This document shows, piece by piece, positions 8,139 through 15,792 of a stretch of 64,000 bases of DNA. This DNA is from Bergeyella cardium (lineage in GTDB: Bacteria; Bacteroidota; Bacteroidia; Flavobacteriales; Weeksellaceae), in NCBI RefSeq assembly GCF_003614945.1, contig NZ_QYCZ01000002.1, positions 57,109 to 121,108 on the forward strand, written 5' to 3'. The notes below the pieces were generated by a model. The model saw nothing but the letters and a program-made list of their open reading frames with translations, searched no databases and was not told where the DNA came from. The translations under genes and the position numbers were made by a program. How positions within the stretch are numbered: the stretch's first letter is position 1; every line of letters starts with the position of its first letter.

Positions 8139-10070
8139 CTATTTTTTCTCGCCTAACTTGCGGTGGATTACTCTATCCATATAATCTTGGTACCAGCCTT
8201 TGCAGAGGAGCATCCCTCTTTCTACTTCTGGGGAATTAACCTTGCCGAGCAGGTTTTTATCGAGGTTTAAATCTGTATTTTCATAGATGCCTGTAATTTC
8301 TTTCCCATCAAATCGGTAGATATAATCCCCGATAATGAAATTTTCCTGCACACTATCCGAATTCACGATAAGATAAGGCTCTCTATGGCTTGCTACAAGG
8401 CTTCTGCCCCAGCTTCGGATGGGTTTGTTATAGGCGATAAGGTCTGCAAGTGTAGGGTAAATATCCATCTGCTGAGCAAAATCTCGGTCTATACCTTTCA
8501 GACCATATTCTGGGTTGGGAGAAAAGAATAAAAGTGGCAGCGCATACCTGTTCATCACCTTTTCATAGTCTTTGTAATAGATTTGGTTGGTATGATCTCC
8601 TGTAATAACGAAGATGGTATTATGATACCAAGCCTGTTTCTTTGCAGTTTCAAAGTATTTTTTAAGTGAATAATCCAAATACTGGATAGGCTCGTGCATT
8701 TCTATAAAGCCTTTTTTAAATTTCCCATTATACTTTTCGGGAATTTTAAACGGATGATGAGAAGAAGCGGTAAATACAGTCGCCATAAAGGGTTGAGACT
8801 TGCCCGTATTCTTAGCAAAATACTGCAAAAAGGGCTCGTCCCATATTGCCCACATCCCATCAAAGTCTTCATCGTTATTATATTCGGTTTTTCCAAAATA
8901 ATGTTTAAATCCCAAGATATTTCCAAAGCCCAGAAAGCCCATAGAACCGTTCGGCGCACCGTGATAAAAGGAAGTATCGTAGCGCAAATCATTACAAACC
9001 GAAACGATTGACTGAATATTCTGATTAGAATACGGAGAGCTCGTAAAAGCATCGGTAAGTGCAGGGATACCTGCCAAAATACTGCTCATACCGTGTATCG
9101 ATTGCCTACCATTAGCAAACGCATTGGTAAAAATAAGACTCTCCTGTGCCAAGCTATCCAAAAACGGCGTATAGGAAACGAAATCTTTGATGTTTTTATC
9201 CTCATTAAATGCACCAGAATACTCTCTTCCCAAGCTCTCTACAATAAAGATAACGATATTGGGGCGTTCTTTGGGTGGCGTGCGCTCATATAGTTTAAAT
9301 GGACGGATGTTTTGGTCTATAAACTTCTCATCTACGAAATGAACTTCCTTAAAACCGTTGGTATTTATCGTTCTGAAAAATGAAAAAACACTATTGAGCA
9401 CTACATTTGCGTGCGATGGATTGCTGATATGCCTGTTGGCATCCACTAAATTAATCGGTCTGGTGCTGTGCTTGAAATCTCCCCGTATGCCTCCCACAGT
9501 GAGCACCGCCGCAAGGCATAATTCTACCACAGAAATCACAAAATACGGGATGAGCTTCTTAGGTTTCTCGCTTTTTACCTCTACTTTTTTGTAGAGGATT
9601 ATCCAGAGGCTCATCAGCAGGATATAGGAGAGGACGACTAAGGGGTTCTGTACCACAGAAACCGCAAAAACCTTCCAGAGATTGCTCTCGTGCCCTGCTA
9701 CATCGAGCACCGCAGAGGTAAGGCGGCTCTGGCTAAACTTGAAATACACAAAATCCCCAAAATTCATAGAATAAGCCAGCCCATTCATCAGAAAATAGAC
9801 CCAGAAAAGCATTTGTTGATAGCCTTTTCGGGTATTAATCACCAGCGGAATTAAACTCAGGAGGATAAAAAGGGCATTTACATAGAGAATCGCCGTAGTA
9901 TCAAAGGCAGTTCCGTAATACGCAGCATTCAGATAGTCTTCTACGCTATTTATCTTGACCAAATTCTTATTGAACAACCAAAAAAGCAAGCGGGCAATTT
10001 GATAAAACCCATACGCCAAGCCTAATCTGTACAGCAAAGCGCCTACTTCTCTCAACCGAAACTCTTTCAT
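8139..10070 (-). CDS. LTA-synthase-like sulfatase-family membrane enzyme
   Basis: A 643-residue protein with about five N-terminal membrane segments (residues 1-190) and an extracytoplasmic alkaline-phosphatase/sulfatase domain beginning PNIVIFIVESLG near residue 265. Visible active-site elements are the ESLG metal site, NGRQSIHGMSS (nucleophile region), SSHHPF and ITGDHTNQ. The architecture is that of lipoteichoic acid synthases and of phosphoglycerol or phosphoethanolamine transferases. In a Gram-negative cell a role in modifying lipid A, glycans or phospholipids at the outer face of the inner membrane is more likely than LTA synthesis. It is divergently arranged with pssA, a phospholipid gene. 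Confidence 0.85.
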   Translation of the reverse strand: MKEFRLREVGALLYRLGLAYGFYQIARLLFWLFNKNLVKINSVEDYLNAAYYGTAFDTTAILYVNALFILLSLIPLVINTRKGYQQMLFWVYFLMNGLAYSMNFGDFVYFKFSQSRLTSAVLDVAGHESNLWKVFAVSVVQNPLVVLSYILLMSLWIILYKKVEVKSEKPKKLIPYFVISVVELCLAAVLTVGGIRGDFKHSTRPINLVDANRHISNPSHANVVLNSVFSFFRTINTNGFKEVHFVDEKFIDQNIRPFKLYERTPPKERPNIVIFIVESLGREYSGAFNEDKNIKDFVSYTPFLDSLAQESLIFTNAFANGRQSIHGMSSILAGIPALTDAFTSSPYSNQNIQSIVSVCNDLRYDTSFYHGAPNGSMGFLGFGNILGFKHYFGKTEYNNDEDFDGMWAIWDEPFLQYFAKNTGKSQPFMATVFTASSHHPFKIPEKYNGKFKKGFIEMHEPIQYLDYSLKKYFETAKKQAWYHNTIFVITGDHTNQIYYKDYEKVMNRYALPLLFFSPNPEYGLKGIDRDFAQQMDIYPTLADLIAYNKPIRSWGRSLVASHREPYLIVNSDSVQENFIIGDYIYRFDGKEITGIYENTDLNLDKNLLGKVNSPEVERGMLLCKGWYQDYMDRVIHRKLGEKK

Positions 10071-10096
10071 CAGTAATAGAATAATTATTTCGCTGC

Positions 10097-10104
10097 CAAA
10101 AGTA
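10097..10104 (-). promoter_or_regulatory. Promoter -7 box, sulfatase-family gene
   Basis: TACTTTTG on the minus strand, 26 bases before the ATG, in the Bacteroidota TAnnTTTG form. Confidence 0.5.
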
Positions 10105-10170
10105 CGATAAAATACAATTATTAAGCACTTACCTCAGCACAGCAAACCAATAGCATTCTGCAAGATTCAT

Positions 10171-10178
10171 TATATTTG
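10171..10178 (+). promoter_or_regulatory. Promoter -7 box, pssA
   Basis: TATATTTG, 22 bases before the pssA ATG. The divergent -7 box is only about 65 bases away, so the two genes share a compact control region. Confidence 0.6.
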
Positions 10179-10200
10179 CCCGCATTTAAAAATACTTCCA

Positions 10201-10896
10201 ATGGATTTTATTACGAAAAACATCGCCAATGCTTTTACACTCGGGAATCTCCTTGCGGGGTGCATCGGCGCGATTCATCTCCTGAGTGGAGATTACCAAA
10301 CAACGGCGCTGTGCATTGTGATATCATTGGTTTTGGATTTTTTTGATGGTTTTATCGCTCGGGCTACAAAGTCTAACTCGGCTCTGGGTGTGCAGCTCGA
10401 TTCCCTTGCCGATATGGTGAGCTTTGGGCTGGTTCCTGGTCTTACGATGTATCAGATGCTGAGCGACCTCTCCTGCCCTTGCCAATATGTGAAGTATTTT
10501 GGGCTTCTGATTACGCTTTTCTCCTGCCTGCGGCTTGCGATTTTTAATATTGATGATGAGCAGAAGTATTACTTCAAAGGGCTGAACACCCCGAGCAATA
10601 CGATAATGATTTTTGGGCTGTATTTCGCCTACCGATATACTGGAGCATACGGTTTCCTGACAGAAAACACCCAAATCCTCATAGGGATTACGGTGCTCTC
10701 CTCCTGGCTGCTCATCAGCCCGATAAAAATGATTGCGATGAAGTTTAAAACGATAAAACCTGCGGATAATTACCCCATAGTTGCGCTGTTTATAGGTGCA
10801 AATATTATCGTGAGTATCTTTGGTATTAGGGGGATTCCTATGGTGATTGTGTATTATATCCTTATCTCTATCCTTTTCCAAAGGCAGCTGAAATAA
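10201..10896 (+). CDS. pssA: CDP-diacylglycerol-serine O-phosphatidyltransferase
   Basis: A 231-residue integral membrane enzyme of the CDP-alcohol phosphatidyltransferase family. The complete catalytic motif is present: D46, D49, G50, A53, R54, G63, D67 and D71 (DFFDGFIAR through LDSLAD). Length and hydrophobic profile (about seven or eight segments) fit the Bacillus-type PssA, which makes phosphatidylserine from CDP-diacylglycerol and serine, the precursor of phosphatidylethanolamine. The family includes phosphatidylglycerophosphate synthases, but the N-terminal NIANAFTLGNLLAGC favours PssA. It converges on yraN with only two bases between the stops. Confidence 0.88.
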   Translation: MDFITKNIANAFTLGNLLAGCIGAIHLLSGDYQTTALCIVISLVLDFFDGFIARATKSNSALGVQLDSLADMVSFGLVPGLTMYQMLSDLSCPCQYVKYFGLLITLFSCLRLAIFNIDDEQKYYFKGLNTPSNTIMIFGLYFAYRYTGAYGFLTENTQILIGITVLSSWLLISPIKMIAMKFKTIKPADNYPIVALFIGANIIVSIFGIRGIPMVIVYYILISILFQRQLK

Positions 10897-10898
10897 AG

Positions 10899-11267
10899 CT
10901 ATACATCAGTGGCATCAAAGGCGCTTTCTATATGGCGGAGGCGTATTTCTCCCGCATTATCTGCGGTAACGGAGATAATATCAAAGCGGACTTCCTCTGT
11001 ATAATCGTGCTCTTCCATAAAGGCATTCGCCGCGAGGACTAATCTCTGCCTTTTGGCTTTATCTACCGCCTCATAGGGCTGTACCAATGCCTTAAAATTT
11101 CGGGCTTTTACTTCTACGATGATGATTTTATCCTCAAACTTGGCAATAATGTCTATTTCTGCCTTTTGAAAATAATAATTCCGAGCGAGGATTTCATAGC
11201 CTTTGCCCTGCAAAAAAGCTGCTGCAAGGTTTTCAGCCTCTTTTCCGAAATCATTATGCTCTGCCAT
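10899..11267 (-). CDS. YraN family (UPF0102) endonuclease-like protein
   Basis: A 122-residue protein with the compact UPF0102 fold. It starts with GKEAENLAAAFL and shows the restriction-endonuclease-like core residues in AEIDIIAKFEDKIIIVEVKAR (E, D and the EVK motif). The family is nearly universal in bacteria and related to Holliday-junction resolvases, but its role is not established. It lies 15 bases downstream of the S66 peptidase gene and is the last gene of a three-gene minus-strand run (lysE-S66-yraN). Confidence 0.85.
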   Translation of the reverse strand: MAEHNDFGKEAENLAAAFLQGKGYEILARNYYFQKAEIDIIAKFEDKIIIVEVKARNFKALVQPYEAVDKAKRQRLVLAANAFMEEHDYTEEVRFDIISVTADNAGEIRLRHIESAFDATDV

Positions 11268-11282
11268 AATTGGGGGATTAAT

Positions 11283-12191
11283 TTAGAATGCAATTTTTAC
11301 CTTATCACCAAAACTTACCTCAACTTCCCTACCGATAACGAGAGGACGGTTATCATAAATATGCCCATTGGGGAAAGCATAGACCGTAGGGAAATCATAT
11401 TTCTGGATTCTGTGTGCGATAATCTCATAGGCCAAATCATCAAAGCTGTGCTCGTATTGAGGATTGTCATCGGTGTTTCCCATATTGGTCATCCCCCCGA
11501 TGATAAGGGCTTTTATCTCATCAAATACCCCTGCAAGCTCGAGGGACATTAGCATCCTGTCGAGAGAATAGAAACTCTCACCGATGTCTTCTATAAAGAG
11601 TACTTTATCTTTAAAGCTAAAAGAATAGGGCGTACCGATAAGGGCGTATATAAGGGCTAAATTGCCTCCTACCAACTGCCCTTTGAAGTCTTTGGGATGA
11701 TTAAATGGATGGTGATTTATGCTGTACTCAGGGAAGTTTCCCTTTAAAATATCAAAGATTTGAGAGTAGCCTTCTTCTATTACTCCAAAAGATGAGGTTT
11801 TAAGGGTCTGACCGTGTATGGATGGGTATCCGTGCTTTAAAATAAGGCTTTGTATTACGGTATTATCACTATATCCGATGTACCATTTAGGCTTTTGGGT
11901 AAAGCCCTCAAAGGAGAGATGCTTCAAAAGATGCTGGCAGCCATAGCCCCCTCTTGTAGCCCACACGGCAGATATATCTTCTGAGTTGAGCGCCCAGTTG
12001 AGGTCAGCAATGCGCTCTTCTTCCGTCCCAGAATAGCCATAGCCCAGCTGATATTCTCCGAGAGCATATCTCCCCAATACAGGTTCATAGCCCTGAGATT
12101 CTATCTCTGCCAGAGCAGTCTCTATTTGCTGTCTTTTTACTGCTCCTGCGGGTGAGACGATGGCTATTTTATCTCCTTTTTTTAGATTCAT
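11283..12191 (-). CDS. S66 LD-carboxypeptidase (LdcA-like)
   Basis: A 302-residue cytosolic serine peptidase of family S66. The Ser-Glu-His triad is visible as S108 (GYSDNT), E201 (LFIEDIGE) and H277 (PNGHIYD). These enzymes remove the terminal D-Ala from murein tetrapeptides during cell-wall recycling. The related microcin-C resistance type is a possible alternative, but the length and N-terminus (GDKIAIVSPAG) suit LdcA. It sits 10 bases downstream of the LysE-like gene. It agrees with the recycling operon at 19.6-23.3 kb, although the two are not linked. Confidence 0.88.
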   Translation of the reverse strand: MNLKKGDKIAIVSPAGAVKRQQIETALAEIESQGYEPVLGRYALGEYQLGYGYSGTEEERIADLNWALNSEDISAVWATRGGYGCQHLLKHLSFEGFTQKPKWYIGYSDNTVIQSLILKHGYPSIHGQTLKTSSFGVIEEGYSQIFDILKGNFPEYSINHHPFNHPKDFKGQLVGGNLALIYALIGTPYSFSFKDKVLFIEDIGESFYSLDRMLMSLELAGVFDEIKALIIGGMTNMGNTDDNPQYEHSFDDLAYEIIAHRIQKYDFPTVYAFPNGHIYDNRPLVIGREVEVSFGDKVKIAF

Positions 12192-12201
12192 TGTGGTGTG
12201 T

Positions 12202-12882
12202 TTAATTTCTATACCTCATCTCGGTCTTTTCTGCTTCTTCCAGCTGCTTATCAAACTGATTAAACTTCTTAAAACTCTGCAAAAAGATGATAATGCTAAA
12301 TAAAATCAGGATAACCCCAACGCCCTTCCTTATGCTGTTAGCAACCTTTTCTGTAAGTTTATGGTGAAACATCTTCGCAAGGAAGATTTTTATAAGGTCT
12401 ATTGAGAGATAAACTGCAATAACAATGGCGATATAGAGTATGAAGTTCTCGGTATCGGGGTAGCTGTTTCGTACAGAGATTACGGTAATAAGCCAGAAGA
12501 GCACAACGCCTATATTGAGGATATTAAACAGGAAACCGTTAAAGAATGTAGTCAGATAGTTTTTATTGACCATCTTCGCTTCGCCTGGTATATGCATTTT
12601 GGTACGGGAGACCATCATATAAACACCATATATAAAGACGATAAAAGCAGTTATCCTGTAAAATTCAGGGTGCTTACCGATAAGAGTAACGAGGTTACCA
12701 CTGGCAAAATATGCTGCTACAATGCACAGTATATCTGCAAAGATTACCCCTAAGTCTAAAGCCAATGCGTGGCGTGCTCCCCTTGAAAAGCTGGTTTCTA
12801 TCAGTAGGAAAAAGATAGGACCTATAAAAATCAAGCTGAGCATAATGCCCATTACAACAGCCGAAAATATGAGTTCAAACAT
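12202..12882 (-). CDS. LysE family exporter
   Basis: A 226-residue protein with six predicted membrane helices. The first helix and loop carry the LysE/RhtB signature (GPIFFLLIETSFSRGARHALALD cut here across helix 1 and loop 1), and the tail is charged and cytosolic. LysE proteins export amino acids or small metabolites by proton exchange. The substrate is unknown. It is the first gene of the lysE-S66-yraN run; if it exports an amino acid such as a D-Ala or dipeptide-derived product this would link it to the peptidase, but that is inference only. Confidence 0.8.
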   Translation of the reverse strand: MFELIFSAVVMGIMLSLIFIGPIFFLLIETSFSRGARHALALDLGVIFADILCIVAAYFASGNLVTLIGKHPEFYRITAFIVFIYGVYMMVSRTKMHIPGEAKMVNKNYLTTFFNGFLFNILNIGVVLFWLITVISVRNSYPDTENFILYIAIVIAVYLSIDLIKIFLAKMFHHKLTEKVANSIRKGVGVILILFSIIIFLQSFKKFNQFDKQLEEAEKTEMRYRN

Positions 12883-12907
12883 CGGACTCCTATTTAATAT
12901 TAGGCGC

Positions 12908-12915
12908 CAAAAGTA
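12908..12915 (-). promoter_or_regulatory. Promoter -7 box, lysE-S66-yraN run
   Basis: TACTTTTG on the minus strand, 26 bases upstream of the LysE-like ATG. Confidence 0.5.
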
Positions 12916-13017
12916 GTGAATTTTTAAATAGCAGTCTCACTCCTCCTAAAATACAAACCACCAATAATACTACCCCTAAATTTTCAGGGGAGTCATTAAA
13001 CATTTATTAACTTTTAT

Positions 13018-13025
13018 TACCTTTG
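13018..13025 (+). promoter_or_regulatory. Promoter -7 box, glnN
   Basis: TACCTTTG, 24 bases before the glnN ATG. An imperfect inverted repeat CCCCT/AGGGG (12973-12990) lies about 28 bases upstream of the box and could be an operator. Confidence 0.5.
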
Positions 13026-13048
13026 ACCCCATTAAATAAATAGTAAAA

Positions 13049-15250
13049 ATGTCAAAACTTAGATTTAAAGCCCTCGAGACCCTTCCTTTTAAAGATTTCA
13101 GAAAGGATAATGCTGTAGAAATACCGCAAAAGCTCTCCGCTCTCTTTTGCCAGAATGTATTCTCCGAAGATACAATGAGAGAATACCTTACCAGCGAAGC
13201 GTTCAACTTCATAATGGATACCACCAAGAAAGGAGCTAAAATACCTCGCCACATTGCCGACCAAGTAGCCTCTGCGATGAAGGACTGGGCAATGAGCAAA
13301 GGCGCAACCCACTACACACACTGGTTCCAGCCGCTAACGGGAAGCACTGCCGAAAAGCACGACTCCTTCTTCACCCCCATAGGAAGCGGGAGAGCCATAG
13401 AGAAATTCAGCGGGAGTATGCTGATACAGCAGGAACCAGATGCATCATCATTCCCCAATGGAGGTATAAGAAACACCTTTGAGGCAAGGGGATATACCGC
13501 TTGGGACCCGTCATCACCAGCGTTTATTATGGGGACTACCCTCTGTATTCCATCTATATTTATCTCCTACACTGGGGAGACTTTAGACTATAAAACACCC
13601 CTGCTGAGAGCGATAAACGCAGTAGATGAAGCCGCAACAGAAGTCTGCAAAGCTTATTTTGATAAGAATGTAACCAAAGTAACGCCTACCCTCGGATGGG
13701 AGCAGGAGTACTTTCTTGTAGATTCAGCATTGTACCAGTCCAGACCCGACCTCGTTATCACAGGTAAAACCTTACTTGGGCATTCTCCTGCAAAGGGTCA
13801 GCAGCTGGATGACCACTACTTCGGCTCTATACCTACTCGGGTGATGAACTTTATGAAAGAACTGGAAATAGAATGTATGAAGCTCGGAATCCCCTGTACT
13901 ACCCGCCACAATGAGGTTGCCCCCAACCAGTTCGAGCTCGCACCGATGTTTGAGGAAGCCAATGTAGCCGTAGACCACAACTCCCTGCTGATGGATGTAA
14001 TGGCGCGGATAGCACACAAGCATCATTTCCATATCCTCTTCCACGAAAAACCCTTTGCAGGGGTTAATGGCAGTGGCAAGCACAACAACTGGTCGCTCTC
14101 CACAGACACTGGCGAAAACCTCCTGAGCCCAGGTAAAAACCCAAAGAAGAACTTGCAGTTCCTCTCGTTTTTCATCAACACACTAAAAGCCGTAAATGAA
14201 TATGCCGACCTACTGAGGGCAAGTATCGCTTCGGCAAGTAATGACTATCGCCTCGGAGCAAATGAAGCACCACCTGCTATTATCTCTGCATTTATCGGTA
14301 GCCAGCTCTACTCCGTTCTCGACGAACTGGAAAAGGTAACCGACGGCAAACTCTCCCCCGAAGAAAAAACAGAGCTCAAACTAAATGTAGTAGGGAAAAT
14401 CCCCGAAATACTCCTTGATAATACCGATAGAAACCGTACCTCGCCTTTTGCATTTACGGGCAACAAGTTTGAAATCCGCGCCGTAGGCTCATCGGCAAAC
14501 TGTGGAGCTCCTATGATTGTGATGAACAGTATCGTAGCTAAGCAGCTTCGCACCTTTAAAACCGAAGTAGACCTCCTAATAGAGCACAAAAACCTTAAAA
14601 AAGATGAAGCCATCTTCAATATACTCCGGGAATACATCAAGGACTGTAAGAAAATCATCTTTGAAGGCGATGGATACTCCGACAGCTGGGCAAAAGAGGC
14701 CGAGAAACGAGGGCTCAATAACTTCAAAACTACTCCCGAAGCCCTAAAAGCAGAGCTCAATGAGAAGAATGCCTCCCTCTACGAAGAGCTCGGAATCTAT
14801 ACCCAAAGAGAGTTTGAAGCACGAAACGAAATAAAGCTCGGGAAATACTCCACCGTGGTAGATATAGAGGCGGGTGTGCTGGCAGACATCGCCAGAAACC
14901 ACATTATCCCTGCGACACTCAACTACCAAAACCGACTGATAGAAAATGCCAAAGGACTCAAAGAAATCTTCGGAGACCAGGAGTTTAAGGTTCTCGCTGC
15001 TGAGCAGCTCAACCTCATCACCCAAATCTCAGAGAACATCTCCGTCATCAAGCGAACAGTAGACCTCCTCCTCGCAGAGAAGAAAACCGCAAAGTCCATC
15101 ACCAACAGACAGAAGCAAGCAGAAGCCTATTGCAACCGTGTAAAACCGCTGTTTGATACCATTCGCCACGCCTCCGACTCCCTTGAAATGATGGTAGATG
15201 ACGAACTCTGGCCAATGACCAAATACCGCGAACTCCTCTTTACCCGCTAA
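13049..15250 (+). CDS. glnN: Glutamine synthetase type III
   Basis: A 733-residue enzyme of the large type III class, well above the roughly 450 residues of type I. It has the GSIII N-terminal domain, the catalytic domain with ATP and glutamate site motifs (GWEQEYFL, NQFELAP, NGSGKHNNWS, NRTSPFAFTG) and a long C-terminal extension. It makes glutamine from glutamate, ammonia and ATP, and type III is the usual form in Bacteroidota. It is transcribed alone. Together with gdhA at 18.1 kb it provides both ammonia-assimilation routes within 6 kb. Confidence 0.95.
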   Translation: MSKLRFKALETLPFKDFRKDNAVEIPQKLSALFCQNVFSEDTMREYLTSEAFNFIMDTTKKGAKIPRHIADQVASAMKDWAMSKGATHYTHWFQPLTGSTAEKHDSFFTPIGSGRAIEKFSGSMLIQQEPDASSFPNGGIRNTFEARGYTAWDPSSPAFIMGTTLCIPSIFISYTGETLDYKTPLLRAINAVDEAATEVCKAYFDKNVTKVTPTLGWEQEYFLVDSALYQSRPDLVITGKTLLGHSPAKGQQLDDHYFGSIPTRVMNFMKELEIECMKLGIPCTTRHNEVAPNQFELAPMFEEANVAVDHNSLLMDVMARIAHKHHFHILFHEKPFAGVNGSGKHNNWSLSTDTGENLLSPGKNPKKNLQFLSFFINTLKAVNEYADLLRASIASASNDYRLGANEAPPAIISAFIGSQLYSVLDELEKVTDGKLSPEEKTELKLNVVGKIPEILLDNTDRNRTSPFAFTGNKFEIRAVGSSANCGAPMIVMNSIVAKQLRTFKTEVDLLIEHKNLKKDEAIFNILREYIKDCKKIIFEGDGYSDSWAKEAEKRGLNNFKTTPEALKAELNEKNASLYEELGIYTQREFEARNEIKLGKYSTVVDIEAGVLADIARNHIIPATLNYQNRLIENAKGLKEIFGDQEFKVLAAEQLNLITQISENISVIKRTVDLLLAEKKTAKSITNRQKQAEAYCNRVKPLFDTIRHASDSLEMMVDDELWPMTKYRELLFTR

Positions 15251-15291
15251 GCCTTTCGCAAGGCAGGCACGGCTACCAGCCGATGGACTTA
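15251..15291. repeat. Dispersed intergenic repeat, copy 1
   Basis: A 41-base segment immediately after the glnN stop, 36 of 41 identical to 30958-30998. Its first half (GCCTTTnGCAAGGCAGGCAC) recurs again at 31044-31063. Confidence 0.75.
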
Positions 15292-15347
15292 TTACAAACT
15301 ATCCACGCACCGCCTACTGCTTACTGCCTAAAGCCTATTGCTAAGAA

Positions 15348-15485
15348 GGGTGGCTTCCTGTATCGGGGAAGGGTGGCTTCCTGTATCGGGGAAGGATAGA
15401 CAGTCTATCATGGTAAGGATAGCCACTCTATCACTATAATGATAGCCACCCTATCACTCTCGTGATAGGGTGGCTATTGAAAGTA
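15348..15485. repeat. Six-unit tandem array, 23-nt period, hairpin in most units
   Basis: Six consecutive 23-base units start at 15348, 15371, 15394, 15417, 15440 and 15463. Units 1 and 2 are identical. Units 3-5 share the frame GATAG-n5-CTATC, and in unit 3 this is a perfect palindrome (GATAGACAGTCTATC). Units 5 and 6 together form a 16-bp perfect stem with a four-base TCTC loop (15442-15477). A further palindrome GAAAGTAGTACTTTC covers 15479-15493. There are no unique spacers, so this is not CRISPR, and no T run follows, so it is not a standard terminator. Confidence 0.85.
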
Positions 15486-15503
15486 GTACTTTCCTACAAT
15501 GAA

Positions 15504-15641
15504 TTAGGAGAGGACTATTGTAGTGTCTAAAATATCTGTGCGAGGCTCTTTAAGGAAGACATTTTTACCACTGCTAAACTGAGTAGTTATGCTCAGTTCA
15601 TAGTTGCCTGCGGGGAGGCTCGTTGGGATAAGTACCAATTT
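15504..15641 (-). pseudogene. C-terminal remnant of a DUF4469-type protein
   Basis: A 45-codon open frame without a start codon ends at TAA 15504-15506 and is closed upstream by TGA at 15642-15644. It reads KLVLIPTSLPAGNYEL, SITTQFSSGK and LKEPRTDILD. This is the pattern I associate with the C-terminal Ig-like DUF4469 domain of Bacteroidota DNA-binding-domain-containing proteins (IPxxLPxGxYxLxITTQF then LKEPRT). The rest of the gene is absent, so it is most likely a leftover fragment beside the repeat array. Confidence 0.6.
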
Positions 15642-15792
15642 TCAAGTAAAAAAGAAGATGGCACACCTTTAAACGGATATAATTAAATAAGTGCTCCCCA
15701 CGCAGTGGGCTAAAAGCCAATAGCCAGTAGCTAAATGTACTCATATCACTTAAAATTCCTATTTTAGCGGGCAAAATAAATTATTCATCATT

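Noticed and set aside
10324..10881. A 185-codon minus-strand frame opposite pssA
   Set aside because: The pssA catalytic motif is complete on the other strand; this frame is full of H, R and N as a mirror frame would be.
15442..15477. Rho-independent terminator for glnN
   Set aside because: The 16-bp stem is strong but is 190 bases past the stop and has no following T run.
15348..15485. CRISPR array
   Set aside because: Units are contiguous with no spacers of separate sequence, and no cas gene is in the window.
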